NCBI GenBank assembly: GCA_003233255.1
Contig: QILH01000287.1
Span: forward strand, 1-7,947
Source of the DNA: Gammaproteobacteria bacterium
Lineage (GTDB): Bacteria > Pseudomonadota > Gammaproteobacteria > UBA6429 > Thiohalophilaceae
Length of the DNA: 7,947 nt
Reading direction: 5' to 3'
In this document: piece after piece, positions 1 through 7,687 of the stretch
How the letters are laid out: the number at the start of each line of letters is the position of its first letter
Numbering within the stretch: position 1 is the first letter of the stretch
Notes under the pieces: generated by a model
The model's database searches: none
What the model saw: only the letters and a program-made list of their open reading frames with translations
Told to the model about the DNA's origin: nothing
Translations under genes and position numbers: made by a program

Positions 1-489
1 AGTTTGGGAGCAATAGGTGAAATTTTATTATGGGTTGCGGTAGCTGCTTTGATTGTATTAGCCGTTGTTTTCTATCGACGCTTGGGGCCTACCGGTCGTC
101 GCGATAGTCTTAAGATAAATAGAAAGTTGCCAAAATCATTATTCGGTTTGGAAATTACCCCGGAGTCTTTGCCGGATGATGTCGGTCAGGCTGCATTAGC
201 TCTGTGGCGTAAACAGGATCCACTGTTGGCACTAAGCCTTTTATATAGAGGCGCACTCACCACACTTGTACATCATTATGGAATCAATTTAAAAGGCAGT
301 GCTACCGAAGGCGATTGCATTCGAACGACTTACATGCATAAAGAAAAACTGAGGCAGGGCAGTGCCGACTATTTTAAACGGTTAACTCAGACCTGGCAGA
401 TGGCGGCCTATGCACACCGTCTTCCTAGTGAGCAGGAAATAATACAATTGAGTGAACAATGGACTCCAATATTTGGAGGGCATGCATGA
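1..489 (+). CDS. DUF4129 domain protein, C-terminal part (5' end outside window)
   Basis: The reading frame is open from the first base, so this is most likely the tail of a longer gene; a TTG at position 4 has no room for a ribosome binding site in view and is probably internal. Numbering from that TTG codon, residues about 7-23 form a hydrophobic membrane segment followed by YRRLG. The rest is a soluble alpha-helical domain with the DUF4129 pattern: a helix containing ALALWRKQDPLLALSLLYRGAL, then GINLKGSATEGDCIR and a closing tryptophan-containing helix near TQTWQMAAYAHRLP. In proteobacteria this domain usually ends a multi-pass membrane protein encoded beside MoxR, DUF58 and DUF4350 genes, as here. 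Its stop overlaps the next start by ATGA (486-489). The molecular function of DUF4129 is not established. Confidence 0.82.
   Translation, partial: SLGAIGEILLWVAVAALIVLAVVFYRRLGPTGRRDSLKINRKLPKSLFGLEITPESLPDDVGQAALALWRKQDPLLALSLLYRGALTTLVHHYGINLKGSATEGDCIRTTYMHKEKLRQGSADYFKRLTQTWQMAAYAHRLPSEQEIIQLSEQWTPIFGGHA
475..479 (+). promoter_or_regulatory. Shine-Dalgarno GGAGG fixing the DUF4350 start
   Basis: GGAGG lies 6 nt before ATG 486. This supports 486 as the start rather than the in-frame ATG at 459, which would overlap the upstream gene by 31 nt. Initiation at 486 also gives the ATGA overlap seen at the next two junctions of the cluster. Confidence 0.75.
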
Positions 490-1847
490 ACCGTAATTCG
501 ATGATAATTGTGGCCGTAGTATTGTTATTAATTGCAGCCTTGCTTGCATGGTTCTTCACAAACTACGAACAATACTCAAGCAAAGAAAACCAGGGTTTTA
601 CTGGCAAGGCAAAGAACAACGTTTTTTATGCTGCGGAATTATTCCTCGCTAAATATGGTATGGAAGTTAAAAGCTACGATAGCATTTTGACGATGAAAGA
701 GTTACCAGGTGCAAACGATGTTTTATTTATTCCAACTCAACGCTTTGATCTGGGTGATGATCGCGTTACCGAACTACTGGCGTGGGTTAAAAAAGGGGGG
801 CATTTAGTTGTGTTGGCTCGTTACAGCAGTAGTGAAGACAAAGAAAACAAAGATGTGTTATTTGAGCGCCTCGGTGTACGTGCACAGCGTAAATACAGTA
901 ATAATCCATTTTTAGATTTTTTCGAAGGAAATATTGGTGAATTTGAGGCGGAATTAGACGATACCGAACAAGAATCATCCTCTGATGAGGCGCTAAATCC
1001 GAATAGCGTTAGTAAAGAAGAAACTAACGAAGATTCCACTACGGATAGTGAAATGGACAAATCTAATATTGAGAATCCAGAAAAGTCAGCGAAAGTAGAT
1101 CCGCGCAGTGAGCGCGAGAAGTTTGAATCAAGAGTTACCCCGATTATTGTGGAAGTTAATAAGAAAATTGAGGATAAGAGGGTTTATTTTAATCAGAGTA
1201 AATGGATGCAAAATGAAAGTAGTTTTGATACGTCCTGGACGGTTGATGGTAAAAACGGTGCGCAATTGCTTGAGTTTAAGATTGACGATGGTTGGGTTAC
1301 ATTACTTAGTGACATCCAATTTTTAACGAATAAGCGTATCGACAAATTTGATCATGCTGCTTTTTTACATACGATTGTACACATAGATGATGTCGATCGT
1401 AAATTGTGGCTCATTCGTAATGACGACAGTCCCTCTTTACTCGCTCTTTTGTTTACTCATGCGCATAGCGCTATGGTGATGTTTTTAATTTTTATCTTCG
1501 TCTGGTTATGGTACGCATCAAGACGATTTGGTCCAGTTGCTCCAAATTCACAGGCAATACGTCGGAGTATGAATGAACATATAACCTCAACCGGGCATTA
1601 CCAATGGCGCAATAATAATCGTACTGAATTATTAGAAAGCGTACAAAAAGCATTACATGAGCAGATCGCCCAAACGCGACCATTATGGGTTAACCTGTCG
1701 GATAAAGACCTGGCTAAAAAACTGGCCAGGATATCGGGTATTAATCGAGAGAATATTTTAAAAGCCATTTCTATAAAACAGATTGGCAAGGAACTGGAAT
1801 TTTTAGCAACAATAAAAGTATTAAGTATTATAAGGAAAAAATTATGA
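486..1847 (+). CDS. DUF4350 domain-containing membrane protein
   Basis: A 453-residue protein when started at ATG 486. Residues about 6-24 are a hydrophobic N-terminal membrane anchor. Residues about 40-115 form the DUF4350-like domain, an alpha/beta fold with NVFYAAELFLAKYG, a strand ending DVLFIPT, and LLAWVKKGGHLVVLAR, resembling glutamine-amidotransferase-like domains but with no catalytic triad that I can identify. Residues about 153-212 are acidic and rich in Ser, Glu, Asp and Asn, a probable disordered linker. A second membrane segment (about 327-346) is followed by SRRFGPV and a cytoplasmic tail with HITSTGHYQWR, both typical of this family. The central part is therefore probably periplasmic. 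It overlaps its neighbours by ATGA on both sides, so it should be co-translated with the DUF4129 and MoxR genes. The biochemical role of the family is unknown. Confidence 0.85.
   Translation: MNRNSMIIVAVVLLLIAALLAWFFTNYEQYSSKENQGFTGKAKNNVFYAAELFLAKYGMEVKSYDSILTMKELPGANDVLFIPTQRFDLGDDRVTELLAWVKKGGHLVVLARYSSSEDKENKDVLFERLGVRAQRKYSNNPFLDFFEGNIGEFEAELDDTEQESSSDEALNPNSVSKEETNEDSTTDSEMDKSNIENPEKSAKVDPRSEREKFESRVTPIIVEVNKKIEDKRVYFNQSKWMQNESSFDTSWTVDGKNGAQLLEFKIDDGWVTLLSDIQFLTNKRIDKFDHAAFLHTIVHIDDVDRKLWLIRNDDSPSLLALLFTHAHSAMVMFLIFIFVWLWYASRRFGPVAPNSQAIRRSMNEHITSTGHYQWRNNNRTELLESVQKALHEQIAQTRPLWVNLSDKDLAKKLARISGINRENILKAISIKQIGKELEFLATIKVLSIIRKKL
1832..1836 (+). promoter_or_regulatory. Shine-Dalgarno AAGGA for the MoxR gene
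   Basis: AAGGA ends 7 nt before ATG 1844 and favours that codon over the in-frame ATG at 1850, which would sit 13 nt away. It lies inside the last codons of the DUF4350 gene, as expected for a coupled pair. Confidence 0.6.
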
Positions 1848-2830
1848 ATATGAATACTGGGGTGTCAGCGGAGCATATACACGCCGCGAGTGAAACAGTT
1901 AAAAAATTACGTAGCGAAATTACAAAGGCGGTCGTTGGTCAGGGTCAGGTTATCGATCAGGTGTTAATAGCATTGCTTGCTTCTGGCCATGTACTTATCG
2001 AGGGTGTGCCGGGATTAGGTAAAACTTTATTGGTCCGCGCCATGGCGAAAACATTTAGTGGAACCTTTTCACGTATCCAGTTTACGCCTGACCTAATGCC
2101 AAGTGACGTGACAGGTCACGCCATGTATGACCTGAAAAGTGAATCGTTCAAGATTCGTAAAGGCCCGGTGTTTACTAATTTATTATTAGCGGATGAAATA
2201 AATAGAGCGCCGGCGAAAACTCAGGCTGCCTTGCTTGAGGTTATGCAGGAGAAGCAGGTTACCATTGAGGGCAAACCGCTTACGCTGGATCCGCCATTCA
2301 TGACGCTGGCGACACAAAACCCGATAGAACAGGAAGGCACGTATCCGTTGCCTGAGGCACAACTGGATCGTTTTTTATTGAAAATCATGATCGATTACCC
2401 GAATCAAAATGACGAATACCAGTTAGTGCATAATGTAACTTCTAACCAGATCGGCGATGCAATCAATGTAGATGAAACGAATGCCGTTGTGAATGCGGAG
2501 CATATTATTAATTTACAAAAGGTCACCGCCAGCCTGACTGTTGATTCACGGGTAAGTGAATACGCGGTCAATATCGTACGCCAAACACGTAACTGGCCGG
2601 GTATCAGTGTCGGGGCAGGCCCGCGTGGTGGTATCGCTTTATTACGTGCAGGACGTGCCGCAGCATTATTAAATGGCAATGATTTTGTTACCCCCGATGA
2701 TATAAAAAGTATAGCGATTGCGGGATTGCGCCATCGTATTATCTTATCGCCGGAAATGGAGATAGAAGGCCAGACGCCCGATACAATTCTGGAAAATTTA
2801 CTCGATAGCGTGGATGCTCCGCGCATATGA
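1844..2830 (+). CDS. MoxR family AAA+ ATPase
   Basis: A 328-residue cytoplasmic AAA+ ATPase of usual MoxR length. Visible motifs in order: VVGQ at 30-33, Walker A GVPGLGKT at 54-61, Walker B LLLADEIN at 113-120, LLEVMQE at 130-136, sensor 1 ATQNP at 156-160, EAQLDRF with the arginine-finger region at 171-177, and sensor 2 GPRGG at 259-263 followed by a helical lid ending in HRIILSPE. All key nucleotide-binding residues are present, so it should be active. MoxR proteins are thought to act as ATP-driven chaperones that mature or activate protein complexes together with a VWA or DUF58 partner; the partner is encoded next, with an ATGA overlap at 2827-2830. The client in this organism cannot be told from the sequence. 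No gene symbol is given because moxR is used for several distinct subfamilies. Confidence 0.96.
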   Translation: MNMNTGVSAEHIHAASETVKKLRSEITKAVVGQGQVIDQVLIALLASGHVLIEGVPGLGKTLLVRAMAKTFSGTFSRIQFTPDLMPSDVTGHAMYDLKSESFKIRKGPVFTNLLLADEINRAPAKTQAALLEVMQEKQVTIEGKPLTLDPPFMTLATQNPIEQEGTYPLPEAQLDRFLLKIMIDYPNQNDEYQLVHNVTSNQIGDAINVDETNAVVNAEHIINLQKVTASLTVDSRVSEYAVNIVRQTRNWPGISVGAGPRGGIALLRAGRAAALLNGNDFVTPDDIKSIAIAGLRHRIILSPEMEIEGQTPDTILENLLDSVDAPRI

Positions 2831-4131
2831 TTCCGACTCGTCGAATGCTCGGGTTAATATTCGCCTCTTTTGTTCTGGCGGTATTGGTGAGCTTTGTGCC
2901 TGAGTATCAACATCAATGGGATATATTTATCTATTTAGTTATGGGTGCCGTTGTCGCCGATATGCTGAGTGTATTGGGTAAAGGGTACATCCAGGCCGAA
3001 CGTAAGGTGATGCATGCTTTGTCGCTGGGGGCATGGGCGGATGTTAGTCTCACATTGCATAACCCGTATCGTTATCCACTCCGACTACAAATATTTGATC
3101 ATGTCCCCGCTGAGTTTGAACATGAAGGTCTACCGGTCGAAATAAAAATACCCGCGAGAAGCTGGGTAAAGACGCCATACCGTGTTAAACCTGTTAAACG
3201 CGGCCCGGCCATGTTTGAATTTTTACAAATTAGAATATTTTCGGTATTGGGTTTATGGAAAAAAAATATTAAACAGCCGTTGATATCAGAGGTTAGAAAT
3301 TATCCAAACTTCTCCAGTGTAATGAAATACACCTTGTTAGCAACCGATCAACGTTTAAATCAAATGGGAATCTTAAAAAAACGACGTCGTGGCGAAGGTG
3401 TTGATTTTCACCAGTTGCGTGAGTATCGCGATGGTGATTCATTACGTCAGGTTGACTGGAAGGCGACGGCGCGTACGCGTAAACTAATATCGCGCGATTA
3501 TCAGGAAGAACGCGACCAGCAAATAATATTTCTGGTTGATTGCGGCCGGCGCATGCTGGCGCACGATGATGAACTAAGCCATTTTGATCATACTTTGAAT
3601 GCTATCTTATTGTTATCTCACGTGGCATTACGTCAGGGCGATGCCGTTGGTCTGATGACATTTAGTGGTCATGAACGCTGGATCCCGCCGCGTAAATCTA
3701 TGGGCAGCGTTAATTCGATCTTAAATTCTATATATGATTTACAGCCGAGTCTGGTTTCTCCCGATTATACCCGGGCGGCGACTCAATTGATGACGCGACA
3801 AAAACGCCGAGCGTTGGTCGTGTTAATTACCAATCTGCGTGACGAAGATACCGATGAGCTTTTACCGGCCTTGCATATGATGCGTAAACGGCATCTAGTT
3901 ATGCTGGCCAGTATGCAGGAGAGCGCAATCAACAAGATGCTGGATAAACCGGTGCTGGGTTTTGATACTGCTTTGGATCATGCTGCGGCGCAACACTATT
4001 TAGGTTACCGACGAGATGCACATCAAAAAGTGATGGGTGAAGGGATATTACATCTCGATGTTGTACCCCAGGAATTACCAATTAATATTGTGAATCGCTA
4101 TCTTGAAGTAAAAAGTAGTGGTCGACTTTAG
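2827..4131 (+). CDS. DUF58 domain-containing protein (VWA-like, MoxR partner)
   Basis: A 434-residue protein. Two N-terminal hydrophobic stretches (about 8-24 and 33-50) form a membrane hairpin, followed by a beta-rich region up to about 160. The DUF58 signature spans about 188-243: RRGEGVDFHQLREY, then YRDGDSLRQVDWKATAR, then SRDYQEERDQQIIFLVDCGRRM. The following 190 residues look like a VWA fold, with a conserved DAVGLMTFS strand and ALVVLITNLRDED. The usual VWA metal site DxSxS is replaced by DCGRR (from D238), so metal-dependent adhesion in the classical sense is doubtful. The start overlaps the MoxR stop by ATGA and has no clear ribosome binding site of its own, so translation probably depends on coupling. 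It is expected to work with MoxR at the inner membrane. Confidence 0.93.
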   Translation: MIPTRRMLGLIFASFVLAVLVSFVPEYQHQWDIFIYLVMGAVVADMLSVLGKGYIQAERKVMHALSLGAWADVSLTLHNPYRYPLRLQIFDHVPAEFEHEGLPVEIKIPARSWVKTPYRVKPVKRGPAMFEFLQIRIFSVLGLWKKNIKQPLISEVRNYPNFSSVMKYTLLATDQRLNQMGILKKRRRGEGVDFHQLREYRDGDSLRQVDWKATARTRKLISRDYQEERDQQIIFLVDCGRRMLAHDDELSHFDHTLNAILLLSHVALRQGDAVGLMTFSGHERWIPPRKSMGSVNSILNSIYDLQPSLVSPDYTRAATQLMTRQKRRALVVLITNLRDEDTDELLPALHMMRKRHLVMLASMQESAINKMLDKPVLGFDTALDHAAAQHYLGYRRDAHQKVMGEGILHLDVVPQELPINIVNRYLEVKSSGRL

Positions 4132-4149
4132 TTTCTAACGTGAATAATC

Positions 4150-5124
4150 ATGCGCATTAAAAATATTATCATTGCGATTATAATGCTTAGTCTTGCTGGT
4201 TACGGTGGTCTAAAGCTTTATATGTGGAAAAAAGTGAAAAATGAAGTTGAGCAGATTTTTAATGCATTTGGCTCTGGTATGACGGCGGCATTTGGTCTAA
4301 AAGTGGTTGCAGATTATAAACAGATATCAACCTCGGTATTTGGGCCGGTTGGTATCAAAGGAATTAGTATAAAGATTCCAGAGTTTGGCGAAGAAATTAC
4401 GGTGTCTGAAATAAGACTGCTAGAACGTGATCTGAATTTTGATATTGAAAAAGGAAATCTGCCCCTAAGAATGCATGTTTTAATTAGTGGTTTGAAGATG
4501 GATATCTCACTATACGACAAGCTTGGTGAGAATACGGGGAAAATTCAGCGCCAGCATAATTTGAAAGAGGATCCAACGGCACTGGTAAGTCGTCTTGGTT
4601 ATCGCGAGATAGTTCGCCGTTCAAGTGATTTACGTAGTTTAGGTTATCGTGATATTGATATGGATCTTGAATTCGATATGACTATTAATGCTGAGAGTAA
4701 TGAAGCATCAATTTATTTTCGTCAGGATACTAAAAATTTAGGTAATTATAAAATACGTTTAAAAGTCGTTGGCGTATCGGACAAGCTGAATAGCATCGTA
4801 TTAGGAGTTCGCATTAAAGAGGCTAAGCTTGAGTTTGTTGACGACTCTTATATGAATCGGTTTATTAAAATGTATGCGGATGAGAACAATATGAGTTTAT
4901 CAACATATCGTAAAAGATTGATTAATAATATTAAGCAGGATATTGCACAAAAAGAAATAAATCTGAGTGATGACACGATCAATAATATTCTGGCGTTTGT
5001 TAATAAGCCGGATAAAATTGTATTCACAATTCACCCCTCTCGCCCGGTTGCTGTAGAAAGTTTAAAGCATTATAAAGCGGGTGATGTTCCCGGATTGTTA
5101 AATCTACAGGCGCATTTAAAATAA
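4150..5124 (+). CDS. Hypothetical membrane-anchored protein, probably periplasmic
   Basis: I do not recognise a named family. The 324-residue product starts MRIKNIIIAIIMLSLAGYGG, a basic residue pair followed by a single hydrophobic segment (about 5-24), with no lipobox cysteine and no clear signal peptidase I site, so it is probably an uncleaved anchor with the rest in the periplasm. Residues 53-125 alternate hydrophobic and polar positions in a beta-strand style (for example SVFGPVGIKGISIKI), a pattern reminiscent of AsmA-, YdgA- or DUF748-like lipid-transport and envelope proteins, though this is only a resemblance. The C-terminal third is helical and ends with KAGDVPGLLNLQ. It starts 18 nt after the DUF58 stop with only a weak ribosome binding site (GTGA near 4140), and ends 18 nt before birA, so it may be co-transcribed with both. 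Confidence 0.8.
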   Translation: MRIKNIIIAIIMLSLAGYGGLKLYMWKKVKNEVEQIFNAFGSGMTAAFGLKVVADYKQISTSVFGPVGIKGISIKIPEFGEEITVSEIRLLERDLNFDIEKGNLPLRMHVLISGLKMDISLYDKLGENTGKIQRQHNLKEDPTALVSRLGYREIVRRSSDLRSLGYRDIDMDLEFDMTINAESNEASIYFRQDTKNLGNYKIRLKVVGVSDKLNSIVLGVRIKEAKLEFVDDSYMNRFIKMYADENNMSLSTYRKRLINNIKQDIAQKEINLSDDTINNILAFVNKPDKIVFTIHPSRPVAVESLKHYKAGDVPGLLNLQAHLK

Positions 5125-5142
5125 GCGGCATTTCAATTCACT

Positions 5143-6117
5143 ATGTCAGTACAACGCCAACTTCTTGAAACACTGATCGATGGAAAATTTCATTCCGGTG
5201 AACAATTGGCTTCTGAACTGGGTATTACCCGAGCGGCAATCTGGAAGAATATTAAGATACTGCAATCGGAATATGAATTAGATATTTATGCTATCACCGG
5301 GAAAGGTTATCAACTATCTCAATCGATAGAGCTATTAGACCGCAATGTTATTATGAAAAAGCTCTCACTGACGAACATGGTGCCTGAGGTTGAAACATTT
5401 TTTTCGATTGATTCGACCAATCACTATTTAATGAAAAAGGTTTTATCTTCAGAGCTGAAATGTCATGCGGTTTTTGCTGAACAGCAAACGGCAGGAAGAG
5501 GGCGACATGGCCGCAACTGGGTTTCGCCCTTTGGCGGGAATCTATATTTTTCAGTTTTATATCCATTTCAACGCACCGTACGTGATATTACGGGTTTGAG
5601 TCTGGCGGTAGGCGTCGCCATTGTTGAACAGTTAGAGCAACAAGGCATCAAGTCGGCTAAATTAAAATGGCCGAATGATGTATTAGTTGATGGGCGAAAA
5701 TTATGTGGTATTTTATTAGAGATGCATGGAGAAAGTCATGGGCCGTTGGCGATTGTGGTTGGGATTGGAATAAATATCTCAATGCCAGAAAATGCAGCAC
5801 GTGAAATAGATCAACCCTGGGTCTCATATCAGGCACTAAAGCAGGGCCCGATTTCACGTAACCAACTGGCCGCGGATTTTTTATCCAATGTTTTTCTGGC
5901 CTTGCAGGAATTTGAGCTTAATGGACTGGAGCCTTTTCGAGAACGATGGTTACAGCATGATTGTAATATGAATTCCAGGGTCAAATTACAGTTGGGAGAC
6001 CGAGAAATTACAGGAATTGCCCGTGGCATTGATCAGCAGGGTGCGTTGTTACTGGAATCGCAGGGCCGGGTACAACGTTATTATTCTGGCGAAATTCGTC
6101 TACGTCCAGCAAGGTGA
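5143..6117 (+). CDS. birA: Bifunctional biotin-[acetyl-CoA-carboxylase] ligase / biotin operon repressor
   Basis: BirA activates biotin with ATP to biotinyl-AMP and attaches it to the biotin carboxyl carrier protein of acetyl-CoA carboxylase; with its DNA-binding domain it can also repress biotin synthesis genes. The 324 residues match the length of the two-function class. Residues about 17-41 form a winged helix-turn-helix (SGEQLASELGITRAAIWKNI), wing KGYQL near 54-58. The catalytic domain shows the biotinyl-AMP loop GRGRHGRNW at 118-126, NLYFS at 133-137, KWPND at 175-179, the active-site lysine region DGRKLCGILLE around K186, and VVGIGINIS at 205-213. A C-terminal SH3-like domain ends with SGEIRLRP. 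All key residues are present. The gene starts 18 nt after the preceding stop without a strong ribosome binding site and overlaps or abuts coaX, a pairing common in gammaproteobacteria. Confidence 0.97.
   Translation: MSVQRQLLETLIDGKFHSGEQLASELGITRAAIWKNIKILQSEYELDIYAITGKGYQLSQSIELLDRNVIMKKLSLTNMVPEVETFFSIDSTNHYLMKKVLSSELKCHAVFAEQQTAGRGRHGRNWVSPFGGNLYFSVLYPFQRTVRDITGLSLAVGVAIVEQLEQQGIKSAKLKWPNDVLVDGRKLCGILLEMHGESHGPLAIVVGIGINISMPENAAREIDQPWVSYQALKQGPISRNQLAADFLSNVFLALQEFELNGLEPFRERWLQHDCNMNSRVKLQLGDREITGIARGIDQQGALLLESQGRVQRYYSGEIRLRPAR
6111..6117 (+). promoter_or_regulatory. Shine-Dalgarno AAGGTGA at the birA end, bearing on the coaX start
   Basis: AAGGTGA lies over the birA stop codon and matches the anti-Shine-Dalgarno sequence at six consecutive bases (AGGTGA). 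It ends 8 nt before ATG 6126. It contains the alternative GTG start (6114) itself, so it cannot serve that codon. This favours ATG 6126 for coaX, although a coupled restart at GTG 6114 (GTGA overlap with the birA stop) remains possible. Confidence 0.5.
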
Positions 6118-6125
6118 ACGATAAT

Positions 6126-6872
6126 ATGCTCAATCAAACCCGACTGCTTATTGATGCTGGAAACTCTCGCATCAAATGGGCTTTTGCCGATGACCAGTCT
6201 GAACCCTATATAGTTAATAGTCATACTGACTTAGCAAGTGCGGTTAAGGGCTGGAAAGCCCAATCGAAGCCGGTCCAAGTATGGTTGGCCAGTGTTCGTA
6301 ATAAACAATTTAATGATGAGTTGAGTTCGGCGATTCAGTCCTTGTGGACGCTGCCAACCAATAAGATTACCAGTACCAGACAGGCATTAGGTGTTACAAA
6401 TGCCTATGCCGAGCCGGAACAACTCGGTTGTGATCGTTGGGCAGCTATGTTGGCGGCATTTCATCAAAGCAAAACCTCCCTCGTAGTGGTTAACCTGGGT
6501 ACGGCTTTGACCATTGATGCGATAGATGCAGACGGTCAGCACCTGGGCGGGCTTATTTGTCCTGGTATTCACTTACAACAAGCCATTTTAAACAAGGGTA
6601 CCAACATTAATGTTACCCCTGATGGGCCAACGCACGGAGAACTTAAGTTGTTTGCGGCGTCGACGGCCGAGGGCATCTCATCGGGTTCAATTTATGCACT
6701 TAGTGCGTTGATTGACAAGGCGTATCAAAATCGACTTTCTAAGGATCCCGGCACCGTATGCTATCTTGCTGGCGGGGATGCCGAAAATATAGCAGATACG
6801 TTACAATGTCCCTGTATTATTGAACCTTCTTTGGTATTAAAAGGTATTGCACTACTCGCGGCAGCGAGATAG
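6126..6872 (+). CDS. coaX: Type III pantothenate kinase (CoaX)
   Basis: CoaX phosphorylates pantothenate to 4'-phosphopantothenate using ATP and a monovalent cation, the first step of coenzyme A synthesis in the cytoplasm. It belongs to the acetate/sugar kinase/Hsc70/actin fold and is unrelated to CoaA. Numbered from ATG 6126 (248 residues): phosphate loop DAGNSRIKW at 10-18, the pantothenate-site region GCDRWAAM at 101-108, NLGTALTID at 123-131 with the second aspartate, GGLICPG at 141-147, TAEGISSG at 180-187, AGGDA at 215-219, and the C-terminal PSLVLKGI. The catalytic pattern looks complete. A GTG at 6114 would add four residues (MNDN) and overlap birA by 4 nt; ATG 6126 is chosen because of its better ribosome binding site and because family members normally begin a few residues before the phosphate loop. 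It is probably co-transcribed with birA. Confidence 0.95.
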   Translation: MLNQTRLLIDAGNSRIKWAFADDQSEPYIVNSHTDLASAVKGWKAQSKPVQVWLASVRNKQFNDELSSAIQSLWTLPTNKITSTRQALGVTNAYAEPEQLGCDRWAAMLAAFHQSKTSLVVVNLGTALTIDAIDADGQHLGGLICPGIHLQQAILNKGTNINVTPDGPTHGELKLFAASTAEGISSGSIYALSALIDKAYQNRLSKDPGTVCYLAGGDAENIADTLQCPCIIEPSLVLKGIALLAAAR

Positions 6873-6883
6873 TTTGAGTGATT

Positions 6884-7540
6884 ATGAAATGGGCGATCTA
6901 CATACTTATCCTGGCCAACCTTGGTTTTGGCCTGCTGCATTATCGTAGCGAAGTACTCACTGACAATAAAACCCCGGTTGATGATGACAATCTGCGTCTG
7001 GTGTTACTAAAAGAGTATCTTGAACAGGAACAGGACAGTCAAAACCAGCCAGACACAATAGCTAGTGATGTTATTGCCGTTGCCCGTTGTAATACGCTTG
7101 GGCCGTTCAAATCTAAAAAAGTAGCCAATACATTGCGCAAAAAGCTGGTCAGGCTTGGTTTGTCTGCTGAACGTCGTATGAGTAAAGATAATAAACGTAA
7201 AGGGTTTTGGGTCATGATTCCGCCGGCTGAGTCGCGTAAAATAGCAAAACAATCCGTACGCGAACTCAAGAAAAAAGATATCAAGGATTATTTTCTGGTG
7301 GTCACTGGCGCACAGACCAACGCCGTTTCACTGGGAGTTTTCTCACGTTCGGATCTAGCCCAGCGCCGTTATGACGAGATCCAGGAGTTTGGTTTCATGG
7401 TAAAAATACGTCAGGTTGATCTACCACTACGCGAATACTGGTTAGACTGGCCTCAGGAACAGTCATTATTAGCGGATGATTTGGCGGCGTTTCGAAAAGA
7501 GTATCCCAATATTGGTCAGACCGATCGACCGTGTTCGTAA
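6884..7540 (+). CDS. Membrane-anchored SPOR-domain-like protein
   Basis: A 218-residue protein from ATG 6884; the in-frame GTG at 6878 would add only two residues and has no better ribosome binding site. Residues 3-18 are a single hydrophobic anchor (WAIYILILANLGFGLL), so the rest is probably periplasmic. After a low-complexity acidic/Gln linker (about 35-58), residues about 62-180 resemble a SPOR fold: CNTLGPFKSKKVANTLRKKL from 69, a strand FWVMIPP at 108-114, then LVVTGAQTNAVSLGVFSRSDLAQRR from about 138, and GFMVKIRQV. SPOR domains bind denuded peptidoglycan at division sites; whether this divergent one does so is inferred. It begins 11 nt after the coaX stop. A small SPOR-type gene right after birA-coaX is a familiar arrangement in gammaproteobacteria. 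No symbol is assigned. Confidence 0.85.
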   Translation: MKWAIYILILANLGFGLLHYRSEVLTDNKTPVDDDNLRLVLLKEYLEQEQDSQNQPDTIASDVIAVARCNTLGPFKSKKVANTLRKKLVRLGLSAERRMSKDNKRKGFWVMIPPAESRKIAKQSVRELKKKDIKDYFLVVTGAQTNAVSLGVFSRSDLAQRRYDEIQEFGFMVKIRQVDLPLREYWLDWPQEQSLLADDLAAFRKEYPNIGQTDRPCS

Positions 7541-7634
7541 ACTCCATACAGGTTTAAGATGCCAAAATAATTCAGCGCATCTCGGCCGGTTCCTATAGCG
7601 ATATTCATAATGATGTACTACAATTCGCGTCCAC
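7541..7634 (+). other. Intergenic stretch between the SPOR gene and the tRNA region
   Basis: I see no open reading frame, no clear terminator for the birA-coaX-SPOR genes and no repeat here beyond the short palindrome CGGCCG. The only candidate signal is the TACAAT box near its end. Together with the broken tRNA copy and the following bases, it makes up the 248 nt without an intact gene before tRNA-Thr. Confidence 0.5.
7619..7624 (+). promoter_or_regulatory. Possible -10 (TACAAT) with GC-rich discriminator before the broken tRNA copy
   Basis: TACAAT is followed by TTCGCGTCCAC, a GC-rich discriminator of the sort seen at stringently controlled stable-RNA promoters, and the tRNA-like 5' end lies 10 nt after it. 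I find no convincing -35 hexamer at 16-18 nt spacing (TAGCGA region), so this is only a candidate, perhaps a remnant of the original tRNA promoter. Confidence 0.3.
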
Positions 7635-7662
7635 GCCGACATAGCACAATTGGTAGTGCAAC

Positions 7663-7687
7663 TGATTTGTAATGACCGTAGCGCAGC
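7663..7687 (+). repeat. Direct repeat copy 1 (anticodon-loop 11-mer plus element start)
   Basis: The 25 nt match 7923-7947 with one mismatch (T at 7679 versus G at 7939). The repeat starts TGATTTGTAATGACCG and ends AGCGCAGC. Its first 11 nt, TGATTTGTAAT, are tRNA-Thr anticodon-arm sequence and occur a third time in the intact tRNA (7817-7827), where the continuation differs. Confidence 0.85.

Noticed and set aside
787..1060. Minus-strand open frames inside the DUF4350 gene
   Set aside because: They lie fully within a well-supported + strand gene, have no ribosome binding site or recognisable domain, and arise opposite its codons.
2404..2826. A 140-residue minus-strand open frame opposite the MoxR gene
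   Set aside because: The opposing strand encodes conserved MoxR sensor and lid motifs; the antisense frame resembles no known protein and is a shadow of that gene.
7039..7284. Two overlapping minus-strand open frames opposite the SPOR-like gene
   Set aside because: Neither has a recognisable domain, and the + strand frame has a membrane anchor plus SPOR-like motifs in a conserved gene order.
7663..7687. BirA operator (TTGTAAACC-type inverted repeat) suggested by TTTGTAATGACC
   Set aside because: The inverted second half GGTTTACAA is absent at the required spacing, and the sequence is explained by tRNA-Thr anticodon-arm homology.
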